Assembly: GCF_007558815.1 (NCBI RefSeq)
Contig: NZ_VLTJ01000039.1
Coordinates: 776,670-840,669, forward strand
DNA: 64,000 bases
Reading direction: 5' to 3'
Source of the DNA: Verticiella sediminum
Lineage (GTDB): Bacteria; Pseudomonadota; Gammaproteobacteria; Burkholderiales; Burkholderiaceae_B
Part shown: piece by piece, positions 52,414-60,851 of the stretch
Layout: every line of letters starts with the position of its first letter
Numbering within the stretch: the stretch's first letter is position 1
The notes under the pieces: generated by a model
Seen by the model: the letters and a program-made list of their open reading frames with translations, nothing else
The model's database searches: none
What the model was told of the DNA's origin: nothing
Translations under genes and position numbers: made by a program

Positions 52414-53244
52414 ATGAACGTACTGACGCAAACGGCCGCCGGCCTGCGCACTGCACGTCGGCGGACCGCGAGCCGGCCCCGACAGTGGCCGTGGGAGGGC
52501 TTTCTGGCGGTCGCCATCCTCGTGATCGCCTGGGAATGGGCGTCGCGTCATTCGACGCCGATGTTTTTTCCCTCGTTCGCGCAGATCGCCGACACCGGCG
52601 CGGCGCTGCTGTCATCGGCCGACGGCTGGTCGTCGATCGCCACCACCTACGGCCGCATCTGGGTCTACCTCCTGGGCTCGTTCCTGCTGTCGTCGCTGCT
52701 CGGGCTGGCAGCGGCCTGGAACCAGCACGTCGAGCGCTTCCTCGTGCCGCTGGTCGAGCTCAAGCAGGGTATTCCGTCGGTGTGCTGGGTGCTGTTCGCC
52801 ATCATCTGGTTCAAGGAGGCCGAGACGCGGATCGCCTTCGTGGTGATCACCTCGGCGCTGCCGGCCTTCTTCTACCAGGCCCGCGACGCGCTGCGCAGCA
52901 TCCCGCGCGACTGGGTCGACCTCGTGCAGTCGCTGCGCCCGACGCCCTGGCAGAAGGCCCGCATCCTGTGGTGGCCCGCGGTACTGCCCTCGCTACTCAC
53001 GGTGTGGCGCATCAACGTCGGCAACGCCACCCGCGTGACCATCATGGCCGAGCTGCTGGGCGGGATCACCGGCATCGGCCACGAGCTGCGCGTCTCGCAG
53101 GAGCTCTTCCGCATGGACCAGACCATCGTCTGGACCGCGATGCTCGTGCTTTTCGTGATCGCCAGCAACCAGGTGCTGAGCCTGGTCGAAAGGCGCTATC
53201 TTGCCTACCGGCATTCCGATGGAGTCCGCAACGATGCCGCATGA
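52414..53244 (+). CDS. ABC transporter permease, SsuC/TauC type
   Basis: This 276-residue inner-membrane protein has about six membrane helices beginning GFLAVAILVIAWEWASRHST and the BPD_transp_1 core. The coupling region includes AFFYQARDALRSIPRDWVDL with VQSLRPTPWQKARILWWPAV and AELLGGITGIGHELRVSQE, as in sulfonate and nitrate importers. It overlaps the start of the ATPase gene by 11 bases. It pairs with the receptor at 51179. Confidence 0.9.
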   Translation: MNVLTQTAAGLRTARRRTASRPRQWPWEGFLAVAILVIAWEWASRHSTPMFFPSFAQIADTGAALLSSADGWSSIATTYGRIWVYLLGSFLLSSLLGLAAAWNQHVERFLVPLVELKQGIPSVCWVLFAIIWFKEAETRIAFVVITSALPAFFYQARDALRSIPRDWVDLVQSLRPTPWQKARILWWPAVLPSLLTVWRINVGNATRVTIMAELLGGITGIGHELRVSQELFRMDQTIVWTAMLVLFVIASNQVLSLVERRYLAYRHSDGVRNDAA

Positions 53245-54028
53245 TGTCGCCATTGCCTTCGATCACGTCGCCAAGCGCTTCTCGCGCACCGGCGGCCCGG
53301 CCGCGATCTCCGACCTGGACTTTCGGGTGCGCACCGGCGAGCACGTGTGCGTGGTGGGTCGCACCGGCTGCGGCAAGTCCACCAGCGTGAACCTCATCCT
53401 CGGGCTGACGCCGGCGAGCGCCGGCCGGGTCGACGTACTGGGCGTGGATCCCTACCGCGACTTCAAGCGTCTGCGCGGGCGCATTGGCTGCGTCTTCCAG
53501 AGCGACCGCCTGCTGCCCTGGCGCACCGCGCTCGACAACGTGCTGATGCCGCTCGAGGTGCTGCACGCGCGCAACGCCCGCACCGAGAGCGAGGCGGCCG
53601 ACCTGCTCGCCAAGGTCGGGCTGGCCGGCTACGAGCACGCCCACCCCCACGAGTTGTCGGGGGGCATGCGACAGCGCGTGGCGATCGCCCGCGCTCTCAT
53701 CACCCGGCCCGACGTGCTGATCGCCGATGAGGCTTTCGGCCACCTCGACGAAGTCACCGCCGCTGCGCTGCGCGCCGACTTCCAGCGCATCGCCAAGGCG
53801 CAGGGCCAGACGGTCTACCAGATCACGCACTCGCTCGATGAGGCCTTGCTGCTGGCCGACCGCATCCTGGTGTTCGACCGTCCCGGGCGGGTGGCGGGTG
53901 AGTTCGCACGGGCGCAGTGGGAGGCCGGCGGTGCCCGCCAGCCGGTGCGCGAGACGCTGCGCTCGCTGATCGCGGGCGGCGAGGCGCCGTCCTTGCAGGC
54001 GGTGGCCGGCGACCGGCAGGTGGCGTGA
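53234..54028 (+). CDS. ABC transporter ATPase, SsuB/TauB type
   Basis: This 264-residue ATPase has Walker A VVGRTGCGKSTSVNLIL, signature [20 protein letters not shown], Walker B VLIADEAFGHLDEVTA and the switch His in QITHSLDEALLLADRILVF. ATG 53234 is chosen since GGAG lies 9 bases upstream; 53219 is in frame as well. It energises the permease at 52414. The stop overlaps the start of the MFS gene (TGATG at 54026-54030). Confidence 0.9.
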   Translation: MPHDVAIAFDHVAKRFSRTGGPAAISDLDFRVRTGEHVCVVGRTGCGKSTSVNLILGLTPASAGRVDVLGVDPYRDFKRLRGRIGCVFQSDRLLPWRTALDNVLMPLEVLHARNARTESEAADLLAKVGLAGYEHAHPHELSGGMRQRVAIARALITRPDVLIADEAFGHLDEVTAAALRADFQRIAKAQGQTVYQITHSLDEALLLADRILVFDRPGRVAGEFARAQWEAGGARQPVRETLRSLIAGGEAPSLQAVAGDRQVA

Positions 54029-55470
54029 TGTCAGCCACCGCCGGTGCCGCGCGAACGGCCACGCCAGCCCTGTCGCCCGCCACTCGCCGGGTGGCATGGA
54101 TCGTCTCGGCCATCTTCTTCATCGAGCAGCTCGACGCGACCATCATCGCGCCCGCGCTGCCGGCCATGGGCGCGGACCTCGGCACGGACGCCATCACGCT
54201 CAGCGCGGCGATCACCGCCTATCTGCTCGGGCTCACCGTGCTGATCCCGATGAGCGGGCGTCTGGCCGAGCGTTTCGGCGACAAGGCGGTCTTCACCGCC
54301 GCCATCGGCGCCTTCCTGGTGAGCTCGGCCGCCTGCGGGTTCGCGCAGGATGCCGGCGTGCTGATCGGGCTGCGCTTCGTACAGGGGCTCGCGGGCGCGC
54401 TGATGGCGCCGGTGGGACGGCTCATCGTGCTGCGGGCGGCGGCCACCCACGAGCTGGTCGAGGCCATGGCGCTCGTCATCCTGCTCGCGATGATCGCGCC
54501 CATGGTCGGTCCCTTCCTGGGCGGGCTGCTCACCACCTACCTCGGCTGGCGCTGGATCTTCTGGATCAATATTCCTCTGTGCCTGGGCGCGCTGTACCTG
54601 GTGCGCCGCTTCCTGCCTTCCACCGCGGGCAGCCGGGACGTACGTTTCGACGTCGCGGGCGCCACGCTCACCGGCCTGGGCTTCGCTGGCCTGGTGTACG
54701 GTCTGGTGGTGCTGGGCGAGCGCCATGGCGGCGACGGCGGCTTGAGCACGGCGTGGTTCGCGCTCGCCGCGGGGCTCGTCCTGCTGGCCGCCTACGGTTG
54801 GTATGCGCGCCGCGTGGCCGCACCGGTGCTGGCCCTGGGACTGCTGCGCGTGAGGAGTTTTCGCGACGCGATGGCCGGCGGCTCGGTGTTCCGCATCGCC
54901 GTCGGCGGCGTGCCCTTCCTGCTGCCGCTCACCCTGCAGCAGGGCTACGGCTACAGCCCGCTCGCCGCAGGTCTGGTGGTGCTGGTGCCGGCGATTGGCG
55001 GCTTCTCCATGAAGTTCTTCAGCACCCGCCTGCTGCGCCGCCTGGGCTACCGCACCGGGTTGCTGCTGCACGGCGTGTTCGCCGCCGCCTGTCTGGCGCT
55101 GGCCGGCGCCTTGAGCCCGCGCGACGCACTCATCGTCTACGTCCTGGCCCTGTTCGGCTTCGGTTGGGCGCGCTCGCTGCAGATGAACGCCTACGGCACG
55201 CTCGCCTACGCCGACGTCGAGAAGCCGCGCCTGGCATCGGCCACGAGCTTCTTTCTGTCCATCCAGAACCTCACCGTGGCGCTCGGTGTGGCGCTGGCCG
55301 CCGTGCTGCTGCGCGTGCTGGAACAGGTGCCTGGCGTGGACGTTCTGCACAGCCATCTCTGGACCTATCTGCTGCTGAGCGCCGCCGCGCTTGCCAGCGC
55401 CCTGATGTGTCTTGCCATGCCGGCGGCGGCAGGCGCCCACCTGCTGGCCGGCAACAAGACCCGATCCTGA
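54028..55470 (+). CDS. MFS transporter, DHA2 (14-helix) type
   Basis: This 480-residue membrane protein has 13-14 predicted helices, the antiporter motif region GRLAERFGDKAVF after helix 2, and APMVGPFLGGLLTTYLGWRW around helix 5-6, typical of EmrB/QacA-like drug or metabolite exporters. It is coupled by one base to the ATPase gene, so it belongs to the TauD/ABC operon. An exporter in such an operon might remove sulfite, a sulfur-free residue or a toxic intermediate; this is inference. Confidence 0.88.
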   Translation: MSATAGAARTATPALSPATRRVAWIVSAIFFIEQLDATIIAPALPAMGADLGTDAITLSAAITAYLLGLTVLIPMSGRLAERFGDKAVFTAAIGAFLVSSAACGFAQDAGVLIGLRFVQGLAGALMAPVGRLIVLRAAATHELVEAMALVILLAMIAPMVGPFLGGLLTTYLGWRWIFWINIPLCLGALYLVRRFLPSTAGSRDVRFDVAGATLTGLGFAGLVYGLVVLGERHGGDGGLSTAWFALAAGLVLLAAYGWYARRVAAPVLALGLLRVRSFRDAMAGGSVFRIAVGGVPFLLPLTLQQGYGYSPLAAGLVVLVPAIGGFSMKFFSTRLLRRLGYRTGLLLHGVFAAACLALAGALSPRDALIVYVLALFGFGWARSLQMNAYGTLAYADVEKPRLASATSFFLSIQNLTVALGVALAAVLLRVLEQVPGVDVLHSHLWTYLLLSAAALASALMCLAMPAAAGAHLLAGNKTRS

Positions 55471-55484
55471 ACCCGAGAAATGCC

Positions 55485-56303
55485 ATGACAACACCCAACG
55501 CTCCCATCTCGCCCTTCGTTTCCGCGACCGAGCTCGCCGCCCGCCTGATCGGGCCCGACGCGCCCGCGCTGCTCTTCGTCGCCGCCGAGCCCGGCGCGGC
55601 CGAAGGTTTGATCCCCGGCTCCGTGCCGACCGATCTCCCGACCCACTATGCGGGCGCTGGGGGCGGCGCGCGCGGTCGGCTGCCGCTGCCCGAGCGCGGC
55701 GCAGTGCACGCCTGGCTGACGCAGGCCGGCATCGTCGAGGACGCGCCGATCGTCGTCTATGACGCCGGCACGGGCACGAGCGCGGCGCGCGCGTGGTGGG
55801 TGCTGAGCTGGGCCGGCAGGCGCGGGGTTCGCATCCTCGACGGTGGGCTCAAGGCCTGGCAGGACCGCGGGGCACACGCCGACGCGCTGTCGGCGGCGGC
55901 CACGACCGATGCGAGCGCGCCGCGACTGGCGGAGATCGGCACCGAGCAGATCGCGCGCGACCCGTCGGCCTACCGTCTCGTCGACGCGCGCGGCAAGGCG
56001 GCGTTCGAGGGCAGCGGCGAGGCGCCGTCCCACCTGCCCGGCGCAGTCAACAGCCCGGCCGCGCAATGGCAGGACGCCGAGGGCCGGCTGCTTCCCCTCG
56101 ATGAGCGCCGCGCCCGCGCCGAAGCCCTGGGCCTGCTCGCCGACGGACGGCCGGTGGTGGCCTATTGCGGCTCGGGCGTGGCCGCTGCGTATCTGATCGC
56201 CGCGGTGCAGGACCTCGGCGTCGAGGCGTCGCTGTACGCGGGCTCGTGGAGTGCGTGGTCGGCCGCTAAGTCCGACACCACCGTGCAATCCGCCAGTGCG
56301 TAG
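55485..56303 (+). CDS. Thiosulfate/3-mercaptopyruvate sulfurtransferase-like rhodanese
   Basis: This 272-residue protein has two rhodanese domains: an inactive first (about 10-135; IVVYDAGTGTSAARAWWVLS, GVRILDGGLKAW) and a catalytic second (about 145-272; YRLVDARGKAAFEG, HLPGAVNSPA, and the active loop VVAYCGSGVAA with Cys228). Its loop CGSGVA is of the thiosulfate/mercaptopyruvate sulfurtransferase type. It is the last gene of the TauD/ABC/MFS operon, 14 bases after the MFS gene. It may handle sulfite or sulfane sulfur set free by the oxygenase. Confidence 0.9.
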   Translation: MTTPNAPISPFVSATELAARLIGPDAPALLFVAAEPGAAEGLIPGSVPTDLPTHYAGAGGGARGRLPLPERGAVHAWLTQAGIVEDAPIVVYDAGTGTSAARAWWVLSWAGRRGVRILDGGLKAWQDRGAHADALSAAATTDASAPRLAEIGTEQIARDPSAYRLVDARGKAAFEGSGEAPSHLPGAVNSPAAQWQDAEGRLLPLDERRARAEALGLLADGRPVVAYCGSGVAAAYLIAAVQDLGVEASLYAGSWSAWSAAKSDTTVQSASA

Positions 56304-56376
56304 TGTCGCTGCTCGCTGAACCTGGTGGATACCGGCCAGGGCCTTCTCAAGGGCGGGGCTGGGGCCTGGGCCTTGG

Positions 56377-57048
56377 TCAATAGCTGTCCGGTCCGCCTCC
56401 CGCTTGCGCTTCGTCGAGCAGTTCCCGGACTTCATCGTCGCTGGTCTGGGAGAAATCCGCATACCAAAGCCCGACCGCCCGAAACGGTTCGGGCGTCGTT
56501 GTACAGATGACTTCGTCGGCTTCGGCGCGCAGTCGGGCGCAGACATCGGCGGCCGCCGTGGGCACGGCTACCGCGATATGGGCGGGACGCAGGGTGCGCA
56601 GGGCCCTGACCGCGGCCAGCATGGTCGAGCCGGTGGCCATGCCGTCGTCGACGAGGATGACGGTGCGGCCTGCCGCCGCCAGCGGCGGCCGTACGCCCCG
56701 ATAGGCCTGCTCGCGTCGGTGGAGTTCCTTGCTTTCGGCGCTGACGGTCGAGTCGATCTGGGCCTTGGTGACCTCCATGCCCTGAACGACTTCGTCGTTC
56801 AGCAGGCGAATGCCCCCACTGGCGATCGCCCCCATCGCGTATTCCGCATGGCCTGGAACACCGAGCTTGCGTACCACCAGCACGTCCAGGGGCGCGCGCA
56901 GCGCCCTCGCCACCTCGAAGCCCACCGGTACGCCACCCCGGGGCAGTGCCAGGACCAGCACATCCCGACGGTCTGCGTAGCTCTGCAGTGCCTGCGCAAG
57001 GAGCCGGCCGGCATGCCGGCGGTCGCGAAAGAGGGGAGGGGTAAGCAT
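56377..57048 (-). CDS. Phosphoribosyltransferase family protein
   Basis: This 223-residue protein has the type I PRTase fold: LVLALPRGGVPVGFEVARAL, LVVRKLGVPGHAEYAMGAIA and the PRPP loop VILVDDGMATGSTMLAAVRA with two Asp and the Gly-Ser-Thr phosphate grip. Members with GGVPVG near the N-terminus are often next to stress, dienelactone-hydrolase or erythromycin-esterase genes. ATG 57048 has GAGG nearby; GTG 57057 is an alternative. The substrate base is not known. Confidence 0.88.
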   Translation of the reverse strand: MLTPPLFRDRRHAGRLLAQALQSYADRRDVLVLALPRGGVPVGFEVARALRAPLDVLVVRKLGVPGHAEYAMGAIASGGIRLLNDEVVQGMEVTKAQIDSTVSAESKELHRREQAYRGVRPPLAAAGRTVILVDDGMATGSTMLAAVRALRTLRPAHIAVAVPTAAADVCARLRAEADEVICTTTPEPFRAVGLWYADFSQTSDDEVRELLDEAQAGGGPDSY

Positions 57049-57369
57049 GGTAGGCACCTCGGAATGCGGGCTGCTGTCCGGTCAGGCAGGGGCGGACGCG
57101 GCTTTTGCCCAAGCATTGCAATTCTTGCTGCACGACCGTGCGGACCCTGCGCCGCGCCGGCCCCCTCGTGATGCTCGAGTCATTGCCTGCCCGTCGGAAG
57201 AGAAATCCCGGCGGCGGGGATTGCCGCCTCTCTCTCCGGGATTGCAAAACCCGTACCGGCCGGGGTGGGGGCTGCGGTTCGGTTTGAGAGCGTCCGTTGG
57301 AGGTGAGAGCCGTGCTGTCGACCGCGGCGAGCGCCGCCCCGTCTGCCGCCGGATGCATCGGCATCCGCC
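57049..57369. other. Gap without genes
   Basis: The 321 bases between the erythromycin-esterase gene and the phosphoribosyltransferase gene, both on the minus strand, show no coding signature and no clear promoter elements. Around 57205-57235 a short GC-rich repeat-like stretch (CCCGGCGGCGGGG) could fold into a hairpin. Confidence 0.3.
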
Positions 57370-58725
57370 CTAGAGGCCGAAGGGCCACGTCTGCGCCGCT
57401 TCCTGCGAGCCGGCGGCAGTGTCCAGCGGGGTGAGGGCGCGGGTTTCGTCGAACCACACGAAGGCGTCGAACTGCTCGGACAGCGCGGCCTCGGCATAAT
57501 GGCTGTACAACTCGGTTTCCGGACGGTAGATCACGCCGATGTAGCGTTCCAGGCGCGGTTCGCGCAGCGCCGCGAGTAGCCGGCGGTCGGCGCGTTCGCC
57601 GAGATCGAGCAGAAAGGGGCTGGCGCCGGCCTGATGGAACTGGTATTCGTAGCTGTCCTCGCGCGAGGGCCGCACGGCCTTGACGTGCATCGGCCCGTCC
57701 CAGTCAGAGGCGGCGGCGACGGTGCCCGTGTGGGTGCCGAAGCCTATCAGTGCGGCGGCCTCACCGAACCGTTCGCGGCACAACTGTCCGAGGTTCAGTT
57801 CGCCGCGGACCTTTCCCATGTCGGTGGCGGCGGCATTGCCGATGTGCGAGTTGTGCGCCCAGACGACGGCGCGCGCCTCGGGCCCGTGGCTGTCCAGCAG
57901 GTGCCACAGCGTCTCGAACATATGGGTATCGCGCAGATTCCAGCTTTGCGCCGCGCCGCGGTACAGGGAGCGATAGTAGCGCTCGGCCGAGGCGACCAGC
58001 CGCGCGTTCTGGGTCGCGTCGAACAGCCCGTCGGTGTGCGCCGCGCCGTCGTCCAGCCGCCGGCGCAGCAGGTCGCGCAGTTGGGCGATCACCGCGTCTT
58101 CGCAGCCGGCAAAGCCCGGGCTGTGCGCCAGCCTGCCATAGACTGCCGGATCCTGCCGCCATGGGCTGAGGCACCCGTACCGTTCGCGGGCAACCCGGGC
58201 CGCGGCCGGGTCTTCGCGATCCAGGTAGTCGAGCACGGCGGCGATCGAGGCCGACAGGCTGTACAGATCGAGCCCGTGGAAGGCCACCCGTTGCGCCGCG
58301 TCCAGCGGCGCGTTGTGTGCACGCAGCCAGGCGACGAAGTCGGCGAACTCGCGATTGCGCCACATCCAGGTCGGGAACCGGGCGAACGGCGCGAGGCCCC
58401 CGGTGGACGGTTGCAGGCGCACGTGGCGATCGATCGTAGCGGCGTCCGGCCAGTCGGCTTCCACCGCGACGAACCTGAAACCGTGCGTCTGGACCAGGCG
58501 CCGGGTGATCGCCGCCCGGGCCAGATAGAACTCGGCGGTACCGTGGCTGGCTTCGCCCAGGAGCACCACCCGTCGGTCGGCGTAGCGATCGAATGCCTGG
58601 CCGAAGTCGGGCGCATCGGCCGGTGGCAGCGGCTCGGCCGCCGCGCGGATCATCTCGGCCAGCGCGGCGGGCTGCGCGGGCGCTGCAGTGCCGAGGCGGG
58701 CAGGCGGGTGTTGCCCTGGTGCCAT
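57370..58725 (-). CDS. Erythromycin esterase family protein
   Basis: This 451-residue protein belongs to the EreA/B-like (succinoglycan biosynthesis protein-like) family: VVLLGEASHGTAEFYLARAA with the conserved Glu and His, FVAVEADWPDAATIDRHVRL, and VWAHNSHIGNAAATDMGKV. Most members outside clinical Ere enzymes do not hydrolyse macrolides and have unknown roles; they are often near phosphoribosyltransferase genes, as here. ATG 58725 has GGGAGGA six bases upstream. I would not infer macrolide resistance from this. Confidence 0.9.
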   Translation of the reverse strand: MAPGQHPPARLGTAAPAQPAALAEMIRAAAEPLPPADAPDFGQAFDRYADRRVVLLGEASHGTAEFYLARAAITRRLVQTHGFRFVAVEADWPDAATIDRHVRLQPSTGGLAPFARFPTWMWRNREFADFVAWLRAHNAPLDAAQRVAFHGLDLYSLSASIAAVLDYLDREDPAAARVARERYGCLSPWRQDPAVYGRLAHSPGFAGCEDAVIAQLRDLLRRRLDDGAAHTDGLFDATQNARLVASAERYYRSLYRGAAQSWNLRDTHMFETLWHLLDSHGPEARAVVWAHNSHIGNAAATDMGKVRGELNLGQLCRERFGEAAALIGFGTHTGTVAAASDWDGPMHVKAVRPSREDSYEYQFHQAGASPFLLDLGERADRRLLAALREPRLERYIGVIYRPETELYSHYAEAALSEQFDAFVWFDETRALTPLDTAAGSQEAAQTWPFGL

Positions 58726-58910
58726 GAGTTCCTCCCATCGTGGTTGGCCGACTGGCGCGGTGTTGCCACGCGGCGGCTGCGCATCCGGCGTTCCCGCGGT
58801 GCCGCCAGCCGCGCTGCCGATCCTGTCGTCCCCGACGGGTTGCGGCGGGGCATCAATCCGAGCAGCGGGGAATGTGGCTTGCTGTATAGGGTGCTTCACA
58901 GGAGAACGCC

Positions 58911-59108
58911 ATGGCACAGCAAGGAAGCAACCCGATATCGCGCCACGTCGACGACCGACTGAAGGATGACAACAAGGCCCTGCCGGCCGCCGACTTGCCG
59001 CGGGAGGACACCGACACGCCGGCGGCTGGCGGCCAGAACGACTTGGAGGCGGAACGGCAGGACGAACCTGCACGCGATCCTCAAAAAAGCGGAAACCGCC
59101 AACGCTAG
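58911..59108 (+). CDS. Small hydrophilic protein of unknown function
   Basis: This 65-residue protein (MAQQGSNPISRHVDDRLKDD, then NKALPAADLPREDTDTPAAG) is charged, lacks a membrane segment and is probably disordered. GGAG lies a few bases before the ATG. It stands between a divergent erythromycin-esterase-like gene and DUF72, 18 bases before the latter. No family is recognised; similar short acidic proteins are common near stress genes in Burkholderiales. Confidence 0.5.
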   Translation: MAQQGSNPISRHVDDRLKDDNKALPAADLPREDTDTPAAGGQNDLEAERQDEPARDPQKSGNRQR

Positions 59109-59126
59109 CGCATCGAGCCTGGCACT

Positions 59127-59882
59127 ATGAACCAGCCGAGCCGCCTCGCCACGGCGCAACCCGCCATGCTCGTCGGATGTGCCGGCTGGTCGCTCTCCTC
59201 GAAGGTGGCGAGTTCGTTTCCGACCGAGGGCACCCATTTGCAGCGATACGCGCAGGTGTTTTCATGCGTGGAAATCAACTCGTCGTTCTATCGTTCGCAC
59301 CAGCCCAAGACCTATGCCCGCTGGGCCGAGAGCGTGCCCGACACATTCCGCTTCAGTGTGAAGATGCCGCGCACGGTCACGCATCAACTGCGCTTGCAGC
59401 AATGCGAGGTGCCTGTGCGCGCTTTTTTCGAGGAGGTGGCCCGGTTGGAAAGCAAGCTCGGTTGCGTTCTGGTCCAGCTTCCGCCGAGTCTGGCGCTCGA
59501 CGTAGAAGACGCCACGGGTTTTTTCTCGTTGCTGCGCGACTGCACGCAGGTGCCGATCGCGTGCGAACCACGCCATGCCAGTTGGTTCACGCCGCTAGGG
59601 AATTCCGTGTTGAGCGAGGCAGGTATCGCCTGCGTACAGGCGCATCCTGCGCCGGTTGCCGACGTCGAAGTCACGTGCGACTCGGCGCTGCTCTACATCC
59701 GGCTGCACGGTGCGCCCGAGATGTATTACTCGGCTTACGACGACGCCTTCATCGAATCGGTCGCTGCGCAGATGCGTCTTGCGCACGAGCGGAATCGAAG
59801 CGTCTGGTGCATTTTCGACAACACGGCGCGGGGCGAAGCCGTACCCAATGCGCTGACGTTGATAAAGCAACTGACCTTCTGA
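59127..59882 (+). CDS. DUF72 domain-containing protein (YecE-like)
   Basis: This 251-residue protein has the DUF72 TIM-barrel pattern: GCAGWSLSSKVASSFPTEGT, YAQVFSCVEINSSFYRSHQP, TYARWAESVPDTFRFSVKMP and VWCIFDNTARGEAVPNALTL. The family (YecE) is widespread and uncharacterised. The preceding 65-residue ORF lies 18 bases upstream. No regulatory feature is evident. Confidence 0.9.
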   Translation: MNQPSRLATAQPAMLVGCAGWSLSSKVASSFPTEGTHLQRYAQVFSCVEINSSFYRSHQPKTYARWAESVPDTFRFSVKMPRTVTHQLRLQQCEVPVRAFFEEVARLESKLGCVLVQLPPSLALDVEDATGFFSLLRDCTQVPIACEPRHASWFTPLGNSVLSEAGIACVQAHPAPVADVEVTCDSALLYIRLHGAPEMYYSAYDDAFIESVAAQMRLAHERNRSVWCIFDNTARGEAVPNALTLIKQLTF

Positions 59883-60072
59883 CGTCGAGGATCCGGCGGT
59901 CATGCTCGAGGCTCCCGCGGAGGGATGGCGGCTGCGGGCGTTCAGTCACTTGCTTGCCCCCGCGCCGCATCCATTGCGCCGCTTTCGTCCCGCGCGTTCC
60001 GTCGTGGGATACTCCTCCCTGGATACCGAATTCCTCGCCTTCACTGCGGCATCCAGCGTTTGAGGAGTACTC

Positions 60073-60780
60073 ATGCAAGCCATTCTCTTCGATGTCTTCG
60101 GCACAGTGGTCGACTGGCGCTCGAGTCTGATCGCCCAATTCCAGGCCTTGTCGGCCGAGCTGGGTCGCGAACTGCCCGCCGAGACGCTGACCGACCAATG
60201 GCGCGGACACTACGCGCCGTCGATGGACCAGGTGCGCTCAGGCGCGTTGCCATGGACCGTGCTCGACGATCTGCATCGGGCGAGCCTGGTTGCACTGCTG
60301 GCGCAGCATGGCATCAGCCTGGACGATGCCATGGTCGATCGCATCACCCGGTTCTGGCACCGGCTGGAGCCCTGGCCCGATACGGTGGATGGTCTGCGCC
60401 GGTTGCAGGAGCGCTTCGTGATCGGCACATTGACCAATGGCAATCTGGCTTTGATGGTCGATGTGAAGCGTCATGCAGGTCTGCCATGGGATGTGTTGTT
60501 CTGCGCGGATCTGTTTCAGCATTACAAGCCGGACCCGCAGGTCTATCTCGGCGCCTGCCGGCTGCTGGGCCTGCCGCCTCAGAAGGTGATGCTGTGCGCG
60601 GCGCACAACTACGATCTGCATGCGGCAAGGGCGCTGGGTCTGCGCACCGCCTTCGTTCCGCGTCCGAAGGAGTATGGACCGGGCCAGCGCAAGGATCTGG
60701 CGGCCGAGGCGGATTGGGACGTGGTGGCGGATGATCTGGTCGATCTCGATCGCAAACTCCGCGACGCGGCTTCGGCCTGA
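60073..60780 (+). CDS. Haloacid dehalogenase type II (HAD superfamily)
   Basis: This 235-residue protein has the L-2-haloacid dehalogenase layout: nucleophile Asp7 in ILFDVFGTVVDWR, the Thr/Asn motif in GTLTNGN, the Lys in HYKPDPQVYLGA and the loop AAHNYDLHAARALG. This subtype converts L-2-haloacids to D-2-hydroxyacids, though many chromosomal copies act on other substrates. GAGGAG precedes ATG 60073. It is probably monocistronic; the next gene starts 71 bases on. Confidence 0.85.
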   Translation: MQAILFDVFGTVVDWRSSLIAQFQALSAELGRELPAETLTDQWRGHYAPSMDQVRSGALPWTVLDDLHRASLVALLAQHGISLDDAMVDRITRFWHRLEPWPDTVDGLRRLQERFVIGTLTNGNLALMVDVKRHAGLPWDVLFCADLFQHYKPDPQVYLGACRLLGLPPQKVMLCAAHNYDLHAARALGLRTAFVPRPKEYGPGQRKDLAAEADWDVVADDLVDLDRKLRDAASA

Positions 60781-60851
60781 ATGCCCAGGCCGGCCGCCGG
60801 GCGCCCCGGCCCGGCGCACCGGCACGAGGTGTGCTCCGGGGTGCATCCCTG

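Noticed and set aside
54031..55494. Minus-strand ORF of 487 residues
   Set aside because: It is antisense to the MFS gene at 54028-55470, rich in Gln and His and without any family motif.
57370..58725. Erythromycin resistance gene
   Set aside because: The protein belongs to the erythromycin-esterase superfamily, but most chromosomal members are not macrolide esterases. The neighbouring phosphoribosyltransferase fits the common chromosomal arrangement, not a resistance cassette.
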